A DNA stretch of 64,000 nt from Vermamoeba vermiformis (lineage: Eukaryota > Tubulinea > Echinamoebida), in contig JBEWZL010000266.1 in the NCBI GenBank assembly GCA_045837725.1, forward strand, positions 372,001 through 436,000, read 5' to 3'. This document shows, piece by piece, positions 11,336 to 23,869 of this stretch. Each line of letters opens with the position of its first letter. Position 1 is the first letter of the stretch. Under the pieces are notes generated by a model. It did no database searches and was not told the DNA's origin. It worked only from the letters and a program-made list of their open reading frames with translations. Made by a program: the position numbers and the translations under genes.

Positions 11336-11825
11336 GAGTGAGGAGAGCTCACAAACCCTATTTATTTTGCGGCCATAATAAATTGTAAGTTTACCAAATC
11401 CGTCGACTAAGACATACAGCACCCCCTCTGGTCTTCTTTAGTATAGTGTCGTCTACAACAATGATATCACGGATAAGCCCTCGAATGATTTCGAAGTAAG
11501 TAGTTGAGATTTTTTATTGTTCCTCTACACGTGTACTGAAAAATTAGCTAGTTCAGCGCCGTAAAATTTCTCGAGCTAAATTATAGCCTAAACGAGGTAA
11601 GTGCATTTATTTCTAAGATCTTTAGTGTACTGGCCTTAACTTTTCTTCCGCAAAAATCCTTCGGAAAATGGACTGATAATTTTTTTTTTGCCTCGCGCGT
11701 ACTGTAACAGTTGAACAGTACGCAAAGCAGTACACAGACCCTAATTTCGAAAATATATATTTGCTTATAATTAATTTAATTTATTTGCAAAATTAGTGGC
11801 GTAATTTCTGCGTGATCAACTGAAA
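11336..11825. other. Spacer with a 9-bp perfect inverted repeat
   Basis: No gene seen. GCGTACTGT (11697-11705) and ACAGTACGC (11715-11723) form a perfect inverted repeat with a 9-nt loop, followed by a partial third copy (GCAGTAC). It lies about 100 bp before the recombinase-like gene at 11826. Confidence 0.45.
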
Positions 11826-12917
11826 ATGAGCGCAGATGAGGACACCATGAGCGAAGAGCTCGAAATAGAAGATGACGACGAAACTAAATTAGTTATAAAT
11901 AATGGAAAATACGAGTGCGATACGGATAACGAAGATGAATGGCCAGAGGAATATAAATCCGGATTCATCGAACCTCCAACGACTTCAAGTTCTGATGTTA
12001 AGAAAGAAAGCGAGGCACCCTCGAAAGGAATCACACGAGCAAAACCTTTTAGCGGATTGCAATGGAGCGTATTGGAGGCCAAACTCGGATCGCATCTTCA
12101 AGACTACATCCAGCAGTACGAAAAGAAGTACGTCGATCCTAAAAGTGTGGAACAAATAACTGAAGGTAAGTAACGATATTTCTAAGCTATATTAGTACAT
12201 TGCAAACGAAATTTACGAATTTTCTGCGTCGATCTTCCTTAACTTTCGCCTTAGGAAAATTACCTCTGTCCTTCAACGTGGTTACGCGAAATCATAAGAC
12301 AGTACTCGGGCAGTTCTGGAAATTCGTGCAGTTCTATGAACCAAAACACACCCTATCGCTTCTGGATGTTGTATCCAAAACTCGCCTAACCGCTTTCTCT
12401 CGATTTTTGATGAAAAGGCAAGTAATGCGTACCACGTGATATTAATGTATCTCTACGTTATTTTCATCCACAAATTTTTCATATTGTTCGTGATCCTGGC
12501 TAATTCTCAGCATCCAGGTACAACGAGCCTCAAACAATATCAAATAAGCTAGGCCATTTAACCCGCGTACTCGTGTGGTTAGGGGAGCACCCAGATTACA
12601 CGCCTCATCACAAGCACATCTTAGAGTGTCGCACTTACCTCCGCAGACTTATCAAGCCATTCGAGCAAGCCAAGCGCGAGAACAAGAGCGCGAAACAAAG
12701 TTTGAAGAAGGCTAAAGGTACGTCTAAACATTGCTAGTAACCAAGATTCTTTGCGAGAGAGGGTCTGGTCCCATTTGGAAATTTCATTGTGGATACATTC
12801 TGAGAACCAAGTTTTTTTGTCAAATTGAACCCATAACAATCATTTTCACGTCGTATCCTCATAATTAATAAGCGTGTTATGCTCATTTGCTGTTGGCGAG
12901 AGACATTGGTGCATGCA
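11826..12917 (+). CDS. Protein with a tyrosine-recombinase-like core-binding domain (part 1)
   Basis: Exons 11826-12165, 12255-12417 and 12518-12717 join in frame; a fourth, 12862-12917 (ACYAHLLLARDIGACK), is likely. Residues 1-75 are acidic and disordered. Residues about 80-230 (FSGLQWSVLEAKL..., NHKTVLGQFWKFVQFY, FSRFLMKRYNEPQTISN) look like the helical N-terminal domain of eukaryotic Crypton-type tyrosine recombinases. The fourth exon resembles the block that carries the first catalytic Arg (GLRxSE...LRW), but with Lys in that place. Intron 2 has a GC donor (AG|GCAAGT at 12418). The 3' end is unclear. It may be one gene with 13261-14099. Family call is inference; alternatives are an unrelated helical protein or a domesticated transposase. 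Confidence 0.45.
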
Positions 12918-13260
12918 AGTGAGAATGAATTCTTACGTGGATGCGGGTACTGGAAAAGTTCCGTTCTGCGTTGGTATAGTTCTCACTGTGCAGTCCCATG
13001 GCGATACTTCGACTTCTTTCAATTTATCAGATAGTATCAATATGCGGGTGCACAGGAGGAGAACACACTACTAAATACTTCGTTGTTTGACTCTGACGGA
13101 GGCAACAGTCTCTGAAGGAGTCGTCATATCCCCCCACTGTAGCGCGAGTTACGGTGTACCATCGCTTGACGCAATCACCAGTCCCCGCCGTTCAATTCTT
13201 TTTTTTTTGGCATTGCCTTTCCTTTGAGCACTCACGTTTAGGCAAACTATTAATCGCAAC
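12918..13260. other. Unresolved stretch between the two recombinase-like blocks
   Basis: A further exon about 12959-13030 (SVLRWYSSHCAVPWRYF) may continue the upstream gene after a short intron, but it runs into a stop. 13085-13260 is GC-rich, then T-rich, and could be the promoter of the gene at 13261. Confidence 0.3.
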
Positions 13261-14099
13261 ATGACTAATCTGCATTACTTAGGACGATTCATGACGGGCG
13301 AAGAGATCAGCAAGTTAAAAGAAGAGTTGGAACAAGAACTGAAAAGATCGGAAAAAGAACTTACGGTGCTGATCCAAAGTAAGAGCGTCACCAAGAAGTT
13401 TGCTGTAGACTTCCAAACGAGGCTACAAACGCTACTGCTGCTCGAAAGAGATATCCATATTCGAGACGTGATCGTCAACATCGCTCAACATAAAGTCTCG
13501 CGAATTAGTGGGGTCAAGTCAGAAAATTCGCACGAAGAATTGCAACGAGGAAGTGAAGCACCGAGTTTCTCCGTTGCTCCTTTGAAGGTGTCAAGCTTAA
13601 GAGACTCCACTGATATGGCAGAAATAGCTATCAATGTCTTGTGCTCTGCAGCAACAAATCAAATCATGAGCGAGTGTCAGAACACAACTGAACCACGAGA
13701 CAATATTGCGACGTCATCTGACGAGACCGCACCGAATGTTAAGCACAATCCGAATAGCGTTATACAACTACCAGCTCAATTGTATGACTGGTATGTCTTG
13801 TTCAAGGAGAAGGTGAGTTGCACACCCCGAGATAATGCGTACACTTTTGTGTTCTAAATTTGAATTAATTAACGCAGATTCGACCGTATCTCTCCCCGAT
13901 AATATCGGTCGATTACGCGTGGATCGCAGCGAATACAGGCAGTGTACAGCAATCAAATCAAATGACGATAGCGATTCAAACTTTTCTTGCCCAGAAGTTT
14001 CCAGGGAAGAAAATCGGGCCTTTGGACTTGAAACGATCGATGACAGAAGCGAGAAAATTAATGAAATCGAATTGCGAGCAAGGTCTCAATGAGATTTAA
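13261..14099 (+). CDS. Protein with a recombinase-like C-terminal domain (part 2)
   Basis: Exons 13261-13812 and 13878-14099 give 258 codons. Residues about 10-75 are a charged coiled coil (MTGEEISKLKEELEQELKRS). Residues 175-257 read QLPAQLYDWYVLFKEKIRPY, then DYAWIAANTGSV, a long helix and LDLKRSMTEARKLMKS. This order (LP..L..W...IRP, F/W...N..G, then L.R....A) recalls the catalytic core of Crypton-type tyrosine recombinases around the second Arg. The protein stops before any nucleophile Tyr, so it should not recombine DNA. It may be a host-adopted or decayed derivative, possibly spliced to the gene upstream. Confidence in the coding status is high, in the family modest. Confidence 0.6.
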
Positions 14100-14467
14100 G
14101 AACCGTAACTATGCGTATGTGGTCAAATATACTTTCTGTAAATAAATCGCCGAAGCGGGCATGCGAAAGATATTGTATATGCTTGTATAAGTGACGATAT
14201 AAAGAACAAGCGGATTGCTAGCTCGGAGTCAATTCCCGACGATTGGGGCACCATTTGATCCAAAATAGGATCCGTCAATAGGTGACATTTTGTGCTTTGT
14301 ACGAGATTCTAGCGGTGCTATCCGCCACTAACTTTAGACTAACTCTAAATGTAGCATATTTATCGTCATCGAGAGGCAAGCAAAAATTTATAATACAATG
14401 TAACAAAAAAAGGGGTTGCGCAATGAAAAGTTTTGTTTCAGTTTGCTAAATCATTTCAGCAACGACA
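14100..14467. other. Spacer upstream of serine racemase
   Basis: 3' UTR of the preceding gene (AATAAA-like TAAATAAATC near 14140) and promoter of the next. No gene or clear signal seen beyond a short A-tract and an out-of-frame ATG just before the start at 14468. Confidence 0.4.
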
Positions 14468-16785
14468 ATGAGCGCTTCAACAACCGAGCAGGTTTCAAAT
14501 ATTACATTAAATGACGTTAAGGCAGCGGCTGAAAGAATTAAGGTAGATGTCTAAATCCGTTACTGCGATCTTTCGAAGATCTAGCCGGCATTTTTGCTTG
14601 CTAACAAATCAATAATAATTTTTAATATTTCTATACAATTATCCTCTTTATGGAACACTTGGCGGTTACCTTTGATTTAAATTCATCCAGTCAATTTAAA
14701 AATCCGTTTAAAAATTCGCTTTTATAATAACGGACACGCGATAGTACTGCTTTATAATATTCTTTAATTTTTGCACGGGCTATTTTAATTAAACTCTGCT
14801 ACTCAATTTTTTTTTACAGTTATGCCAAATTTCGGTGGCAGGAGCACGACACCCCAGCAGCCTTTATATTAATCATCTTCATATTGGCAGGGAGTAGCGC
14901 ACAGAACACCAGTATTGACGTGCTCAGCTTTGGATGAACTGGCTGGATCTCAATTACACTTCAAATGCGAGAACTTTCAAAAGGTGCGTGATTTTGAGGG
15001 TTGCTTGGCTATTATCTCGATAATATGCGAATATAAGCTAATTATGATGCACATCTAGGTCGGAGCATTCAAATTTCGAGGCGCTTACAATTCTGTATCG
15101 AAATTGCCTGACGAAGAGGTCAAAAAAGGAGTCGTATGTATTATTCAGCGTATTAATTCGCGTTTTATAAGTTATTTGCTCCAATAATCAATATTGGCGA
15201 TAAATTCTACGAATAATAACTTCGCAGAAATTATTTTGTACTGGATCCGTTTTCGTACAAATATTTTATGGCTTGGTTTTAGCCATAAATAAATTATCCG
15301 ACGCATCACTAATATACAAAACGTGTTATTAGGTCACTCATAGCAGCGGAAACCATGCGCAAGCTTTAGCTCTTGCCGCGAAATTGAAAGGAGTTCCGGC
15401 CTACATCGTTATGCCAGGTAATTTCAAATTACATTCAAACTTTTATTATATTAAGCTTAGTAATATAAAGAGGGAGCTCCTAAAGTCAAAAAGAATGCAG
15501 TTATCGGATACGGCGCCAAAGTTATCGAATGCGCGAATAATCTTCAAGCCAGAGAAGACACTGCTAATAAAGTAAGGATCTATATGACTTAACCATTATA
15601 TTCATATATAATATAGACTAATGCGATCTTCTTTAGGTCGTTCAAGAAACTGGAGCGACATTTATCCATCCCTATGATTATCAAGTACGAAAAGATTCGA
15701 GATGTATTTCCGACTTTACCGATTAATTTACGATTTTATTATTAAATAGCCCGTAATAGAAGGTCAAGGAACTGCTGGCTTAGAACTATTGGAAGAAGTG
15801 CCAGATCTAGACGTCATTGTCGCACCCGTCGGTGGCGGTGGATTAGTAAGGGCATTTATGATTTTTGTAGTATATATACTAAAGTATTAATTTAATGACA
15901 GCTGAGCGGAACTTGCATTGCGGCGAAGGGAATTAATCCAAATATCAAAATTATTGCTGGAGAACCAAAAGGTTTGGATGCGTTCGCAGATTCGTTTTAT
16001 GGAACCAAAACGCTTATAATATAATATGATAGGCGCCGATGATGCTTATAGGTCGATGCAAGCTGGAGTTCTCATCCCACAAACGAATCCCGTTACGATC
16101 GCGGACGGTAGGAAAATTCTTGAAACAAAATGTGATTGGTTCTTAATTAAAGATCTTTCCTTAAATATTCTAGTAATATAGTAACATGATTCAATATAGG
16201 TCTCAAAACTAGCTTGGGTAATTTGAATTGGGCTATTATTCAAAGGAATGTTGAGCGGATAATTACCGTAAGCGAAGAAGAAATCAAAAGAGCGATGAGG
16301 CTGATATGGGAGAGAATGAAAATTGTAAGTATATTACTTAAAGCATATAATTTAGTTGAATCAATACACAGCAAAGAAAAAATATTTAGTCGCGCGTGCA
16401 GATCAATCGTGCTTTTGTTTTCTTGACGTATTAAATAGATACTCTATACAACACGCGAAGGCGATAAAAGTGATACGACATAAATTAGCGATATTTTCTC
16501 GCGCCGTTCGGATTGAAATTAAAATACGCCATCCTGCGTAACGATCCAATTTGCAATGAGATTGGCATGAATTGAATTTTATGGATTACTTACTAAAATA
16601 CGTATCGATAGGTAGTTGAACCTTCAGGGGCGGTCCCGTTTGCCGTAACTTTGACAGATGAATTTCGGTCTTACGGCTTCAAAAAGGTTGGGATCGTGCT
16701 CTCGGGAGGCAACGTGGACTTAGACGAGTGGAATGGTCATGAGGCTTTAAGGTTTTGGGTGTGTTTGATTATTTAAAAATAATTT

Positions 16786-16824
<39 letters not shown>

Positions 16825-16977
16825 GAGAAAAAAAAAAAAAAAAGGGGGGGAAGAATTTTTATTAATTGATGTATTTCCATCATAGAGCTTAAGTACGACC
16901 GCTTACCGTTAGATTCTGACGGAAAAGCAGAATCAATCCGTCTTAAACTGGATAAGATCGAAGGAATTATGGCTTAA
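14468..16977 (+). CDS. Serine racemase (PLP fold type II)
   Basis: Twelve exons: 14468-14542, 14891-14983, 15059-15133, 15333-15417, 15471-15571, 15637-15684, 15750-15845, 15902-15971, 16033-16107, 16200-16324, 16612-16758 and 16888-16977; 360 codons. The PLP-binding Lys is in GAFKFRGAY. The re-face catalytic Ser and phosphate-site residues are in [10 protein letters not shown] and GGGGL; the C-terminal SGGNVDL is also present. The [13 protein letters not shown] and WERMKIVVEPSGA blocks separate serine racemase from threonine dehydratase, which would carry ACT domains. It interconverts L- and D-serine and can eliminate water to give pyruvate. The last intron contains a 32-base T run. The last joint (GAG|CTTAAG) is the least certain. 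Confidence 0.9.
16788..16850. repeat. Homopolymer tract T32 ... A16 G7 inside an intron
   Basis: 32 T (16788-16819), GAGGGGAG, 16 A (16828-16843) and 7 G (16844-16850) lie in the last serine racemase intron. T and A runs can pair as a hairpin. Nothing else in the window is comparable. It may be a polymerase-slippage hotspot or an assembly artefact. Confidence 0.8.
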
Positions 16978-17020
16978 TTTTAGGAAATTATTACTGAAAC
17001 ATGACGTTATGATGATAAAT

Positions 17021-17326
17021 GCTTGAAATAGATCATTCGGGTATGGGCAGAGTTACAATCTGCAAACTCACATCGAAACCGCGGGCTCGTTTGCTCTGTT
17101 CGCAGCGGATGCATGTCGGCAATCCATGGATGAGTTTATCCGCAGTGGCATTATCGTTAGTAAAATCGGGCGTGAATTATTAGCCATTTACGATGAATTT
17201 GCAATCTTTTCTTCCAAATGCACGACAGCTCCGCGACTTGATGATCCAATAAATAACATTATTCTCGTGTTGCGCATCAATTCTACACTTAAAGTAAATG
17301 ATTTCGTTCGTGCGCCGAATTTTTAG
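17021..17326 (+). CDS. Unidentified open frame, possible orphan exon
   Basis: A frame of about 100 codons is open after an AG acceptor-like site (AATAG at 17016-17020) and reads SFGYGQSYNLQTHIETAGSF, ALFAADACRQSMDEFIRSG and onward to a stop at 17324-17326. Residue make-up is protein-like (helical, balanced charge). The first ATG is at 17126. No family recognised. It could be the tail of an unmapped gene, a remnant, or an alternative last exon of serine racemase. The promoter of the next gene, with a TATA-like TATATAAAG at 17539-17547, follows. Confidence 0.35.
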
Positions 17327-17556
17327 GTGTAAAGATCCCAAATAGGCAAATTCAAGGGATGACTAATCCATAAGTCGCAAATAGGGTGAAAGATCCAGGG
17401 AAAGGATTTAATTTAACTTTAATTTGACTATTGGGGAGCACAAATATTCATCGAACGCAATTTAGGGGCGGACAAACCAAAAAATTCGTATTTTTTTTCT
17501 CTTCGACCAATGAACACCATAATTAAGATAGAATGGGATATATAAAGACATAAAAC

Positions 17557-19568
17557 ATGGTTAGATTCAAAACAAAACCGCATAGGAGCGTGAAGAAAGA
17601 AGAGACATCTGATCCGACTCCGAAACATTCGATTATTATTGTAAATATTAACAAAAGCCAAAATGAGAACAAAGAGGTGAAAGAACCATCGCCAAAGGTA
17701 TTATATAGATGCATCTGATTTAATCCAGGAAAAGAGATATTCTTAAAACACAGGTCCAATCCACGCGCTGTTTTTTCTGTCTACTTTTTGTATCACTCAA
17801 TACCTCGTATTAACGTTTCCTTATTTTTTCTTAAAGATAGTAGAGAGGACAAGCTCAGAAAAAACGGATGAGCTCAATAAGCATCCCTTAGAAGAGCTCG
17901 AGGGCGTTCCGAAGTTAACAGATCTGCAGCGTAAGTCATAAAGAATTAAAAGCACCGAATTATAAACCCTTTCGTTAGGGATGATAACATCTGCAATATT
18001 GATCCACGGAGAACCCTGTCCTTTTGATAAGATGGCAGAATTCATCTCTCAGGTAAGCACATCTACCGACCGAGAAAAAAAACGCAAAAGAAATTAGTTT
18101 CTTCGCATCCAAACGTCTTATAAATATACCTGTCTTCAAGCATGCGCTAAAATAGGACCCACCATTCTTTATCACAGCGAGATTTTGAAGCCGAAAAAAT
18201 TTCTATAAATAGAAATATTCCTTTTTTTCATCAGACCCTTTGCAAGTTAAAATTTATCACGAATAGATACGCAATAGGTCTGTGTTAGTTTCTAACTATC
18301 TATTTCACTTGGTTCTAGCGATGGCGAGGGCTTCGGATCCGCCGCCGAGACGGGACCCCTTACACGACCGATTATAGGCGCGCAATTAAAGCAAATTTGC
18401 GTCTTAATCCAAATCAAATTGCACTGTTTAAGGTAAATATAATCGCATTCAATTAATTAGAGTACAGTTTGTGGCAGTTGATTTAACGGTTCACTTTTCA
18501 GCGAGATCCACTCGATAAAGATATGTGGTACCTTGTTAGGACTATGGACGAAGCAATCAGCTTATCGGTAAATAGTTTTTCCCTTGACACCTCGTTACAT
18601 GCGGACGTTTTTACATGCACGCGCATTGACATTTCGACAGAAAACTGACGTGCGAGGGATGACGAAACGATCCCCGCTGCCTGAGCACGAAGATGAAAGC
18701 AACGTAGTAGACAGCGAGATGATCGATGAAGACGCATTATCGCTAGATCAGCCTGCATCCGCTTCGCGATCTGAGGATGACTTTAATTCTGATAGTAATA
18801 TGCCAAAATCTGAAAGCGAGCAGAATCAGTCGAATACGAATGTCATTACTTTGAAGAAAGAACCAATTACGCAACAGTACACCAATTGGGTAAGATCCGA
18901 GCGAGAAATTTTGGTTGGAATCACAAGTTTTTACTGAGTCACACAATAAATAGGGAAAGAAAGATATTGAAGAGAAGAAAGAGGATGATTACATAGAGCT
19001 TACGGAATTACAAAGTAAGAAGAGTATTATGTTATTAATTGCTTTTGAATCAAATATTCTCTTGCCGAAATGACAATTTACTCGATTTGCGTTTTATTGG
19101 TAAACTATTTATTAATCGACACTATTTTTAGCACTGGTCTCGACTGGGATCAAAAATATTGGCCAATACGCAACAGTTGATCAAATATATGAATATGTGT
19201 CACCAGTAAGTTGCGGCGGAACAAAGTTTTACTGTCATTTTTGATTAACGGCTTGTTTTTCCGTTTAATTTAGCTATGGGGCACTGTGCGAGGGCCTAAT
19301 AAGCAGCCGAAAACCACAGATTGTCGGCGTGCCATTATCACGTGCTTATCAAAAACAAGTTACCTCCAGCTATTCGTCGTAAGTCAAGAATTATACGCAG
19401 CGTTTAAATCGATGTATATGCATCCATATTAATGTATTTTAGCGAAATCCAACGGAGTACGCTTCGTGGGGATTAGGCGTGGATCATCCGTGGATAAAAA
19501 AAGCACGGCTGGAGCAATCTCCAAACAGCAATATAAGTCAAAACTCAAATATGAAATCAATCAATTGA
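17557..19568 (+). CDS. Nuclear protein with two forkhead-like winged-helix domains
   Basis: Ten exons (17557-17697, 17837-17930, 17979-18052, 18319-18432, 18502-18567, 18641-18889, 18954-19014, 19132-19205, 19274-19378, 19443-19568) give 368 codons. Two repeats of about 80 residues match each other: TDLQRMITSAILIHGEPCPF... and TELQTLVSTGIKNIGQYATV.... Both continue through an F/Y-I/V-S..W, an R...G/Q-P-TTD-RRAI helix, LF.R.P and W.L. The order resembles the forkhead fold (I..AI, WI...F, SIRHNLSLN, F.K..R....G.YW.L). The first half is basic. The linker is acidic and holds LKKEP, a SUMO consensus. It is probably a DNA-binding regulator. The second recognition helix (CRRAIITCLS) is diverged. Confidence 0.65.
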
Positions 19569-19869
19569 ACTACGCAATAGGCGTCACGTAATACCATTGC
19601 CTTACGGAATAATATACATAGTCTGAAATTAGTCGCGACTCCTCCAAAGGAAATTTTGTTAGTTTATCCTTTGGAAGTCGTTTAATACGTAAATAGTTTC
19701 ATCGAATAATGTGTTAAATAGTACTTTAATATATATTGAATAAATCGTAAATAACGCTACACAGTCGCCTAAAATTTCAATAATTCCAAAAAAGGAAACT
19801 TCGGTAAATTATCACAAGTTGTTCCCACGAAACAGAATCTCTCTTCTGCGAGGTCAAGGCTACGGAAAG
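19569..19869. other. Convergent 3' spacer
   Basis: Tail-to-tail 3' ends of the forkhead-like gene and DMC1. It contains AATAAA (19738-19743 region) and an inverted pair CCTCCAAAGGAAA / TATCCTTTGGAAG (about 19642-19676) that may act as a terminator-like hairpin. No gene. Confidence 0.4.
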
Positions 19870-21676
19870 TTATTCTTTAGCGTCGATGATACCTTCATCG
19901 GCAATCTGATAAACCTACAGCAAAGGATCCAGGTCAGCCCCAAAATTTGGCAAACGTTCGCCAAAAAAAAACTCTTACCGCTTCGGCTTCTGGTAAGCAC
20001 GGCGAGTCATATATCTTGCATACACGTTGCTCACCTCGTCCTTTTCTATATAGAGCGAATGTACATCAATAAGGGTAGCGCCAAATATGGTAAAATTCAA
20101 GTTGACTCACCTTAAATACAAACGGGTGGTGGAAGCATGCGCTAACACGTTGCCACCAATAGGTTTCTGTGTATATGTTAGCATGTTTGGCTCGAGCAGA
20201 CAGAAGTCACTTCGCTTACTTTTGGATCGGCAACGAACATCGCAGCGCCTCCGGGATCGCTCATGACTTGATTAGTGATGAATACTACATGAGCAGTAAG
20301 TCAAGTATTTACTTTGGATAAACTTAATGAAACAGATCTGCTTACCAGCGACGTTGAACTCCGATGCGATCTTGATCAGTTTGCTCAAGGTCGCTCCGAG
20401 CGCCTGTTGCCGAGCAGATAGCTCACCACGACCGCTAAAGTCGACCTAATTATTGCATGAATTAATTGGCAATTACTCAGAGAGAACGCTTACCCGAAAC
20501 AGCGCAGTTATCGAATCCACTACAAGCAGCGCGAATCGCTCTTCGACCATTTTGGCAGCAATCATTGTGATTAAAGCATCTTGGTGTTCGTACGTGTAGG
20601 CCCTTAGCAATGGGTAAGCAAGTTCAGAGCAGATTGGATCGAAACGTACCGTGCGTAAAAGATGTTGTTTAACGTTTGGTTAGGGTCCAAGCCAAAGCGA
20701 TCTAACACAAATGTAAGTGTTGTCCATTTTATCTTTAATCTCCCTTACTAGCTATCGGCGTAATTCTCTCCGGGCGGCTGAGATTAATTTCTATTATTAG
20801 AAATATCCAAAAAAGGAAAATCAACTCGAACTTACAATGTGCCTTCAGTGTCGATAAATGCAACGCGCCCGTTGCCACCTGTTTAGTACGTAAGTGACGA
20901 GTTGTTGCAACGAAGTAGAAAACTGACCGGATGCGTCTATCGGAAGTTGCGCCGTTACACAAAGAGTGTGGCATAGCTGTGTCTTTCCTATGATATGGAG
21001 CATTATAATCGAGCTCTAAATATGATATATAGGTGGTTGCCTACCGGTTCGGAACTCGCCGAAAGCCTCCGTAATTCCCATGGTCTCGACGCCGCCTCCT
21101 GTTGATGGTAAAGTTATCTATAGTGAGGGTCATTCTGTTAGACGTACCTAATAGCTTATCGAGAATACTACTGCCGGTTGTTAGCTTCAGGACTTGCTTT
21201 CTTTTGTTTAGGGCTTCGTACGCGGTAATGAAGGACGACGCCTGACAATTAGTGAGTACTTATTAGACAATGTAAACACTCTTACATGCAGCTTAGAGCA
21301 AGCCTCGATGAGCTTGTCCACTTTGGCTTCGGATAGGCCTTTGATCTGCGCGAGATCCTGTTGATCCGAGAAATGTCAACTTTCAATGCGAGACGAGTTG
21401 TTATCACTAATGAGCCGTACCTTTTTAGTTCTCATCATGACTCCTGCGACTGTATGAATTCCAGCGACTTTGAGCTTCGCGATGTCGCCTGTAACGAAGG
21501 TTTAGTTATCAATGTTGACAGAGTAGTAGCAGAGCCTTACCTGCATTGATACCGACGCTTTGAAGGCGATCAATGCTGACTATGCCATCGTCTTCTCCAT
21601 CGACGTCTTCCATCTCGTTGTCTTCCTCTTCGACTTCCTTCTCCTTCTCTTTCTCCTTGCGAACGGATCTGCTCAT
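19870..21676 (-). CDS. DMC1: Meiotic recombinase Dmc1 (RecA/Rad51 family)
   Basis: Fifteen exons, from 21541-21676 down to 19870-19914, including a 29-nt exon at 20749-20777; they sum to 350 codons. N-terminal acidic leader, then a helix-hairpin-helix ([32 protein letters not shown]). Walker A is GEFRTGKT and Walker B LLVVDSI. The DNA-binding loops are near [18 protein letters not shown] and [13 protein letters not shown]. The Dmc1-like end [20 protein letters not shown] and [20 protein letters not shown] is complete. MTTKK-like (MMRTKK) and GLSEAKVDK favour DMC1 over RAD51. It forms nucleoprotein filaments for interhomologue strand exchange, which implies a meiotic sexual cycle. Uracil phosphoribosyltransferase is divergent. 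Confidence 0.92.
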
Positions 21677-22108
21677 TGTTGATGCTTGCGTCGAGTAGTT
21701 ATAGCTAAAAGACTAGGCTTGTTGTATCGAATTGAAGTAAGCGAAATTGAATGAAACAAAGCGAACAAAAATTTCGTTTTGAACGCGTCGCGTACTGGAA
21801 ATAAAATTGATAAAATTAAAAGGAGTTCGCGGATTGGTCAACTCGATCAAATTTTCAGTGAATGGTAAGCGATGTTATATTTAGAAATCGTTTTTGGCGG
21901 CAGCGTTTTCACTGAACCAGATGCATTAAGGTACAGCGAGCTATTGAGCCTTATTGAACTAACTAATTATATTATAGACATACCATATCATAACAAATGC
22001 AGGCAATAACTAGTATTCCATTGAGTCTATCGTAACTGAAACGAGCGCGATCCAAAATTGCCATTTCGTTAGTTTTTGAACTACTAGCAACACAGACCAA
22101 CATTCATA
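21677..22108. promoter_or_regulatory. Divergent promoter region DMC1 / UPRT
   Basis: 432 bp between divergent starts. It includes a CCAAT-type ATTGGTC (21834-21840 region) and AT-rich parts. No open frame or RNA gene seen. Confidence 0.45.
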
Positions 22109-23359
<1,251 letters not shown>

Positions 23360-23869
23360 ACAGAACAATACCGCGTCAAATTCACTGAACCATTCGTTCA
23401 TTAATGAATGTAGTTGCGATAAACATAATCAATTACACTCACTCATATTGAAACACTCAACTGACCAACTTACAAACGTCCAATCGCTTTCAGCATGGTA
23501 CGTGCATAGTATACTTATTGACGTATTATTATATATTATATATTGTGCGATGAGCGGTGATAGTCCGCGCTTAACGACAGAATCACGCGAATCAAAGGTT
23601 GAAGTTGTCTAATTTTGGAAATGACACTTTTTGGCGACGGCCAATCGGGGATTCTAATTTGTGGGAGACACGATTCATGAAAACTGAGAACTATTCACGG
23701 ATTGTACGAATAACCGACCTAGAACTGCCAGGTAAGGCGATAAACAAATGACTTTAGGTCTTTTTATAGAGAATAGCATCACAAAAAGACACCTATTTGA
23801 GCGTTCTTTGGGTTCTATCTCGAAGCAGCTTAATTTTATTCAATTATAAGGCATTAACTAATTTACATT
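23360..23869. other. Convergent spacer UPRT / ankyrin gene
   Basis: Apparent open frames here are shadows. It holds AT-rich 3' UTR sequence and one AATGACACTT element (about 23617). No gene or RNA recognised. Confidence 0.4.

Noticed and set aside
14221-14330. Possible structured RNA (GGGGCACCATTTGATCCAAAATAGGATCC)
   Set aside because: Only short unconnected stems can be drawn; no known RNA consensus is met.
20050-20200. Reading DMC1 as RAD51
   Set aside because: The acidic leader, GLSEAKVDK and the loop residues fit DMC1 better; left at high but not full confidence.
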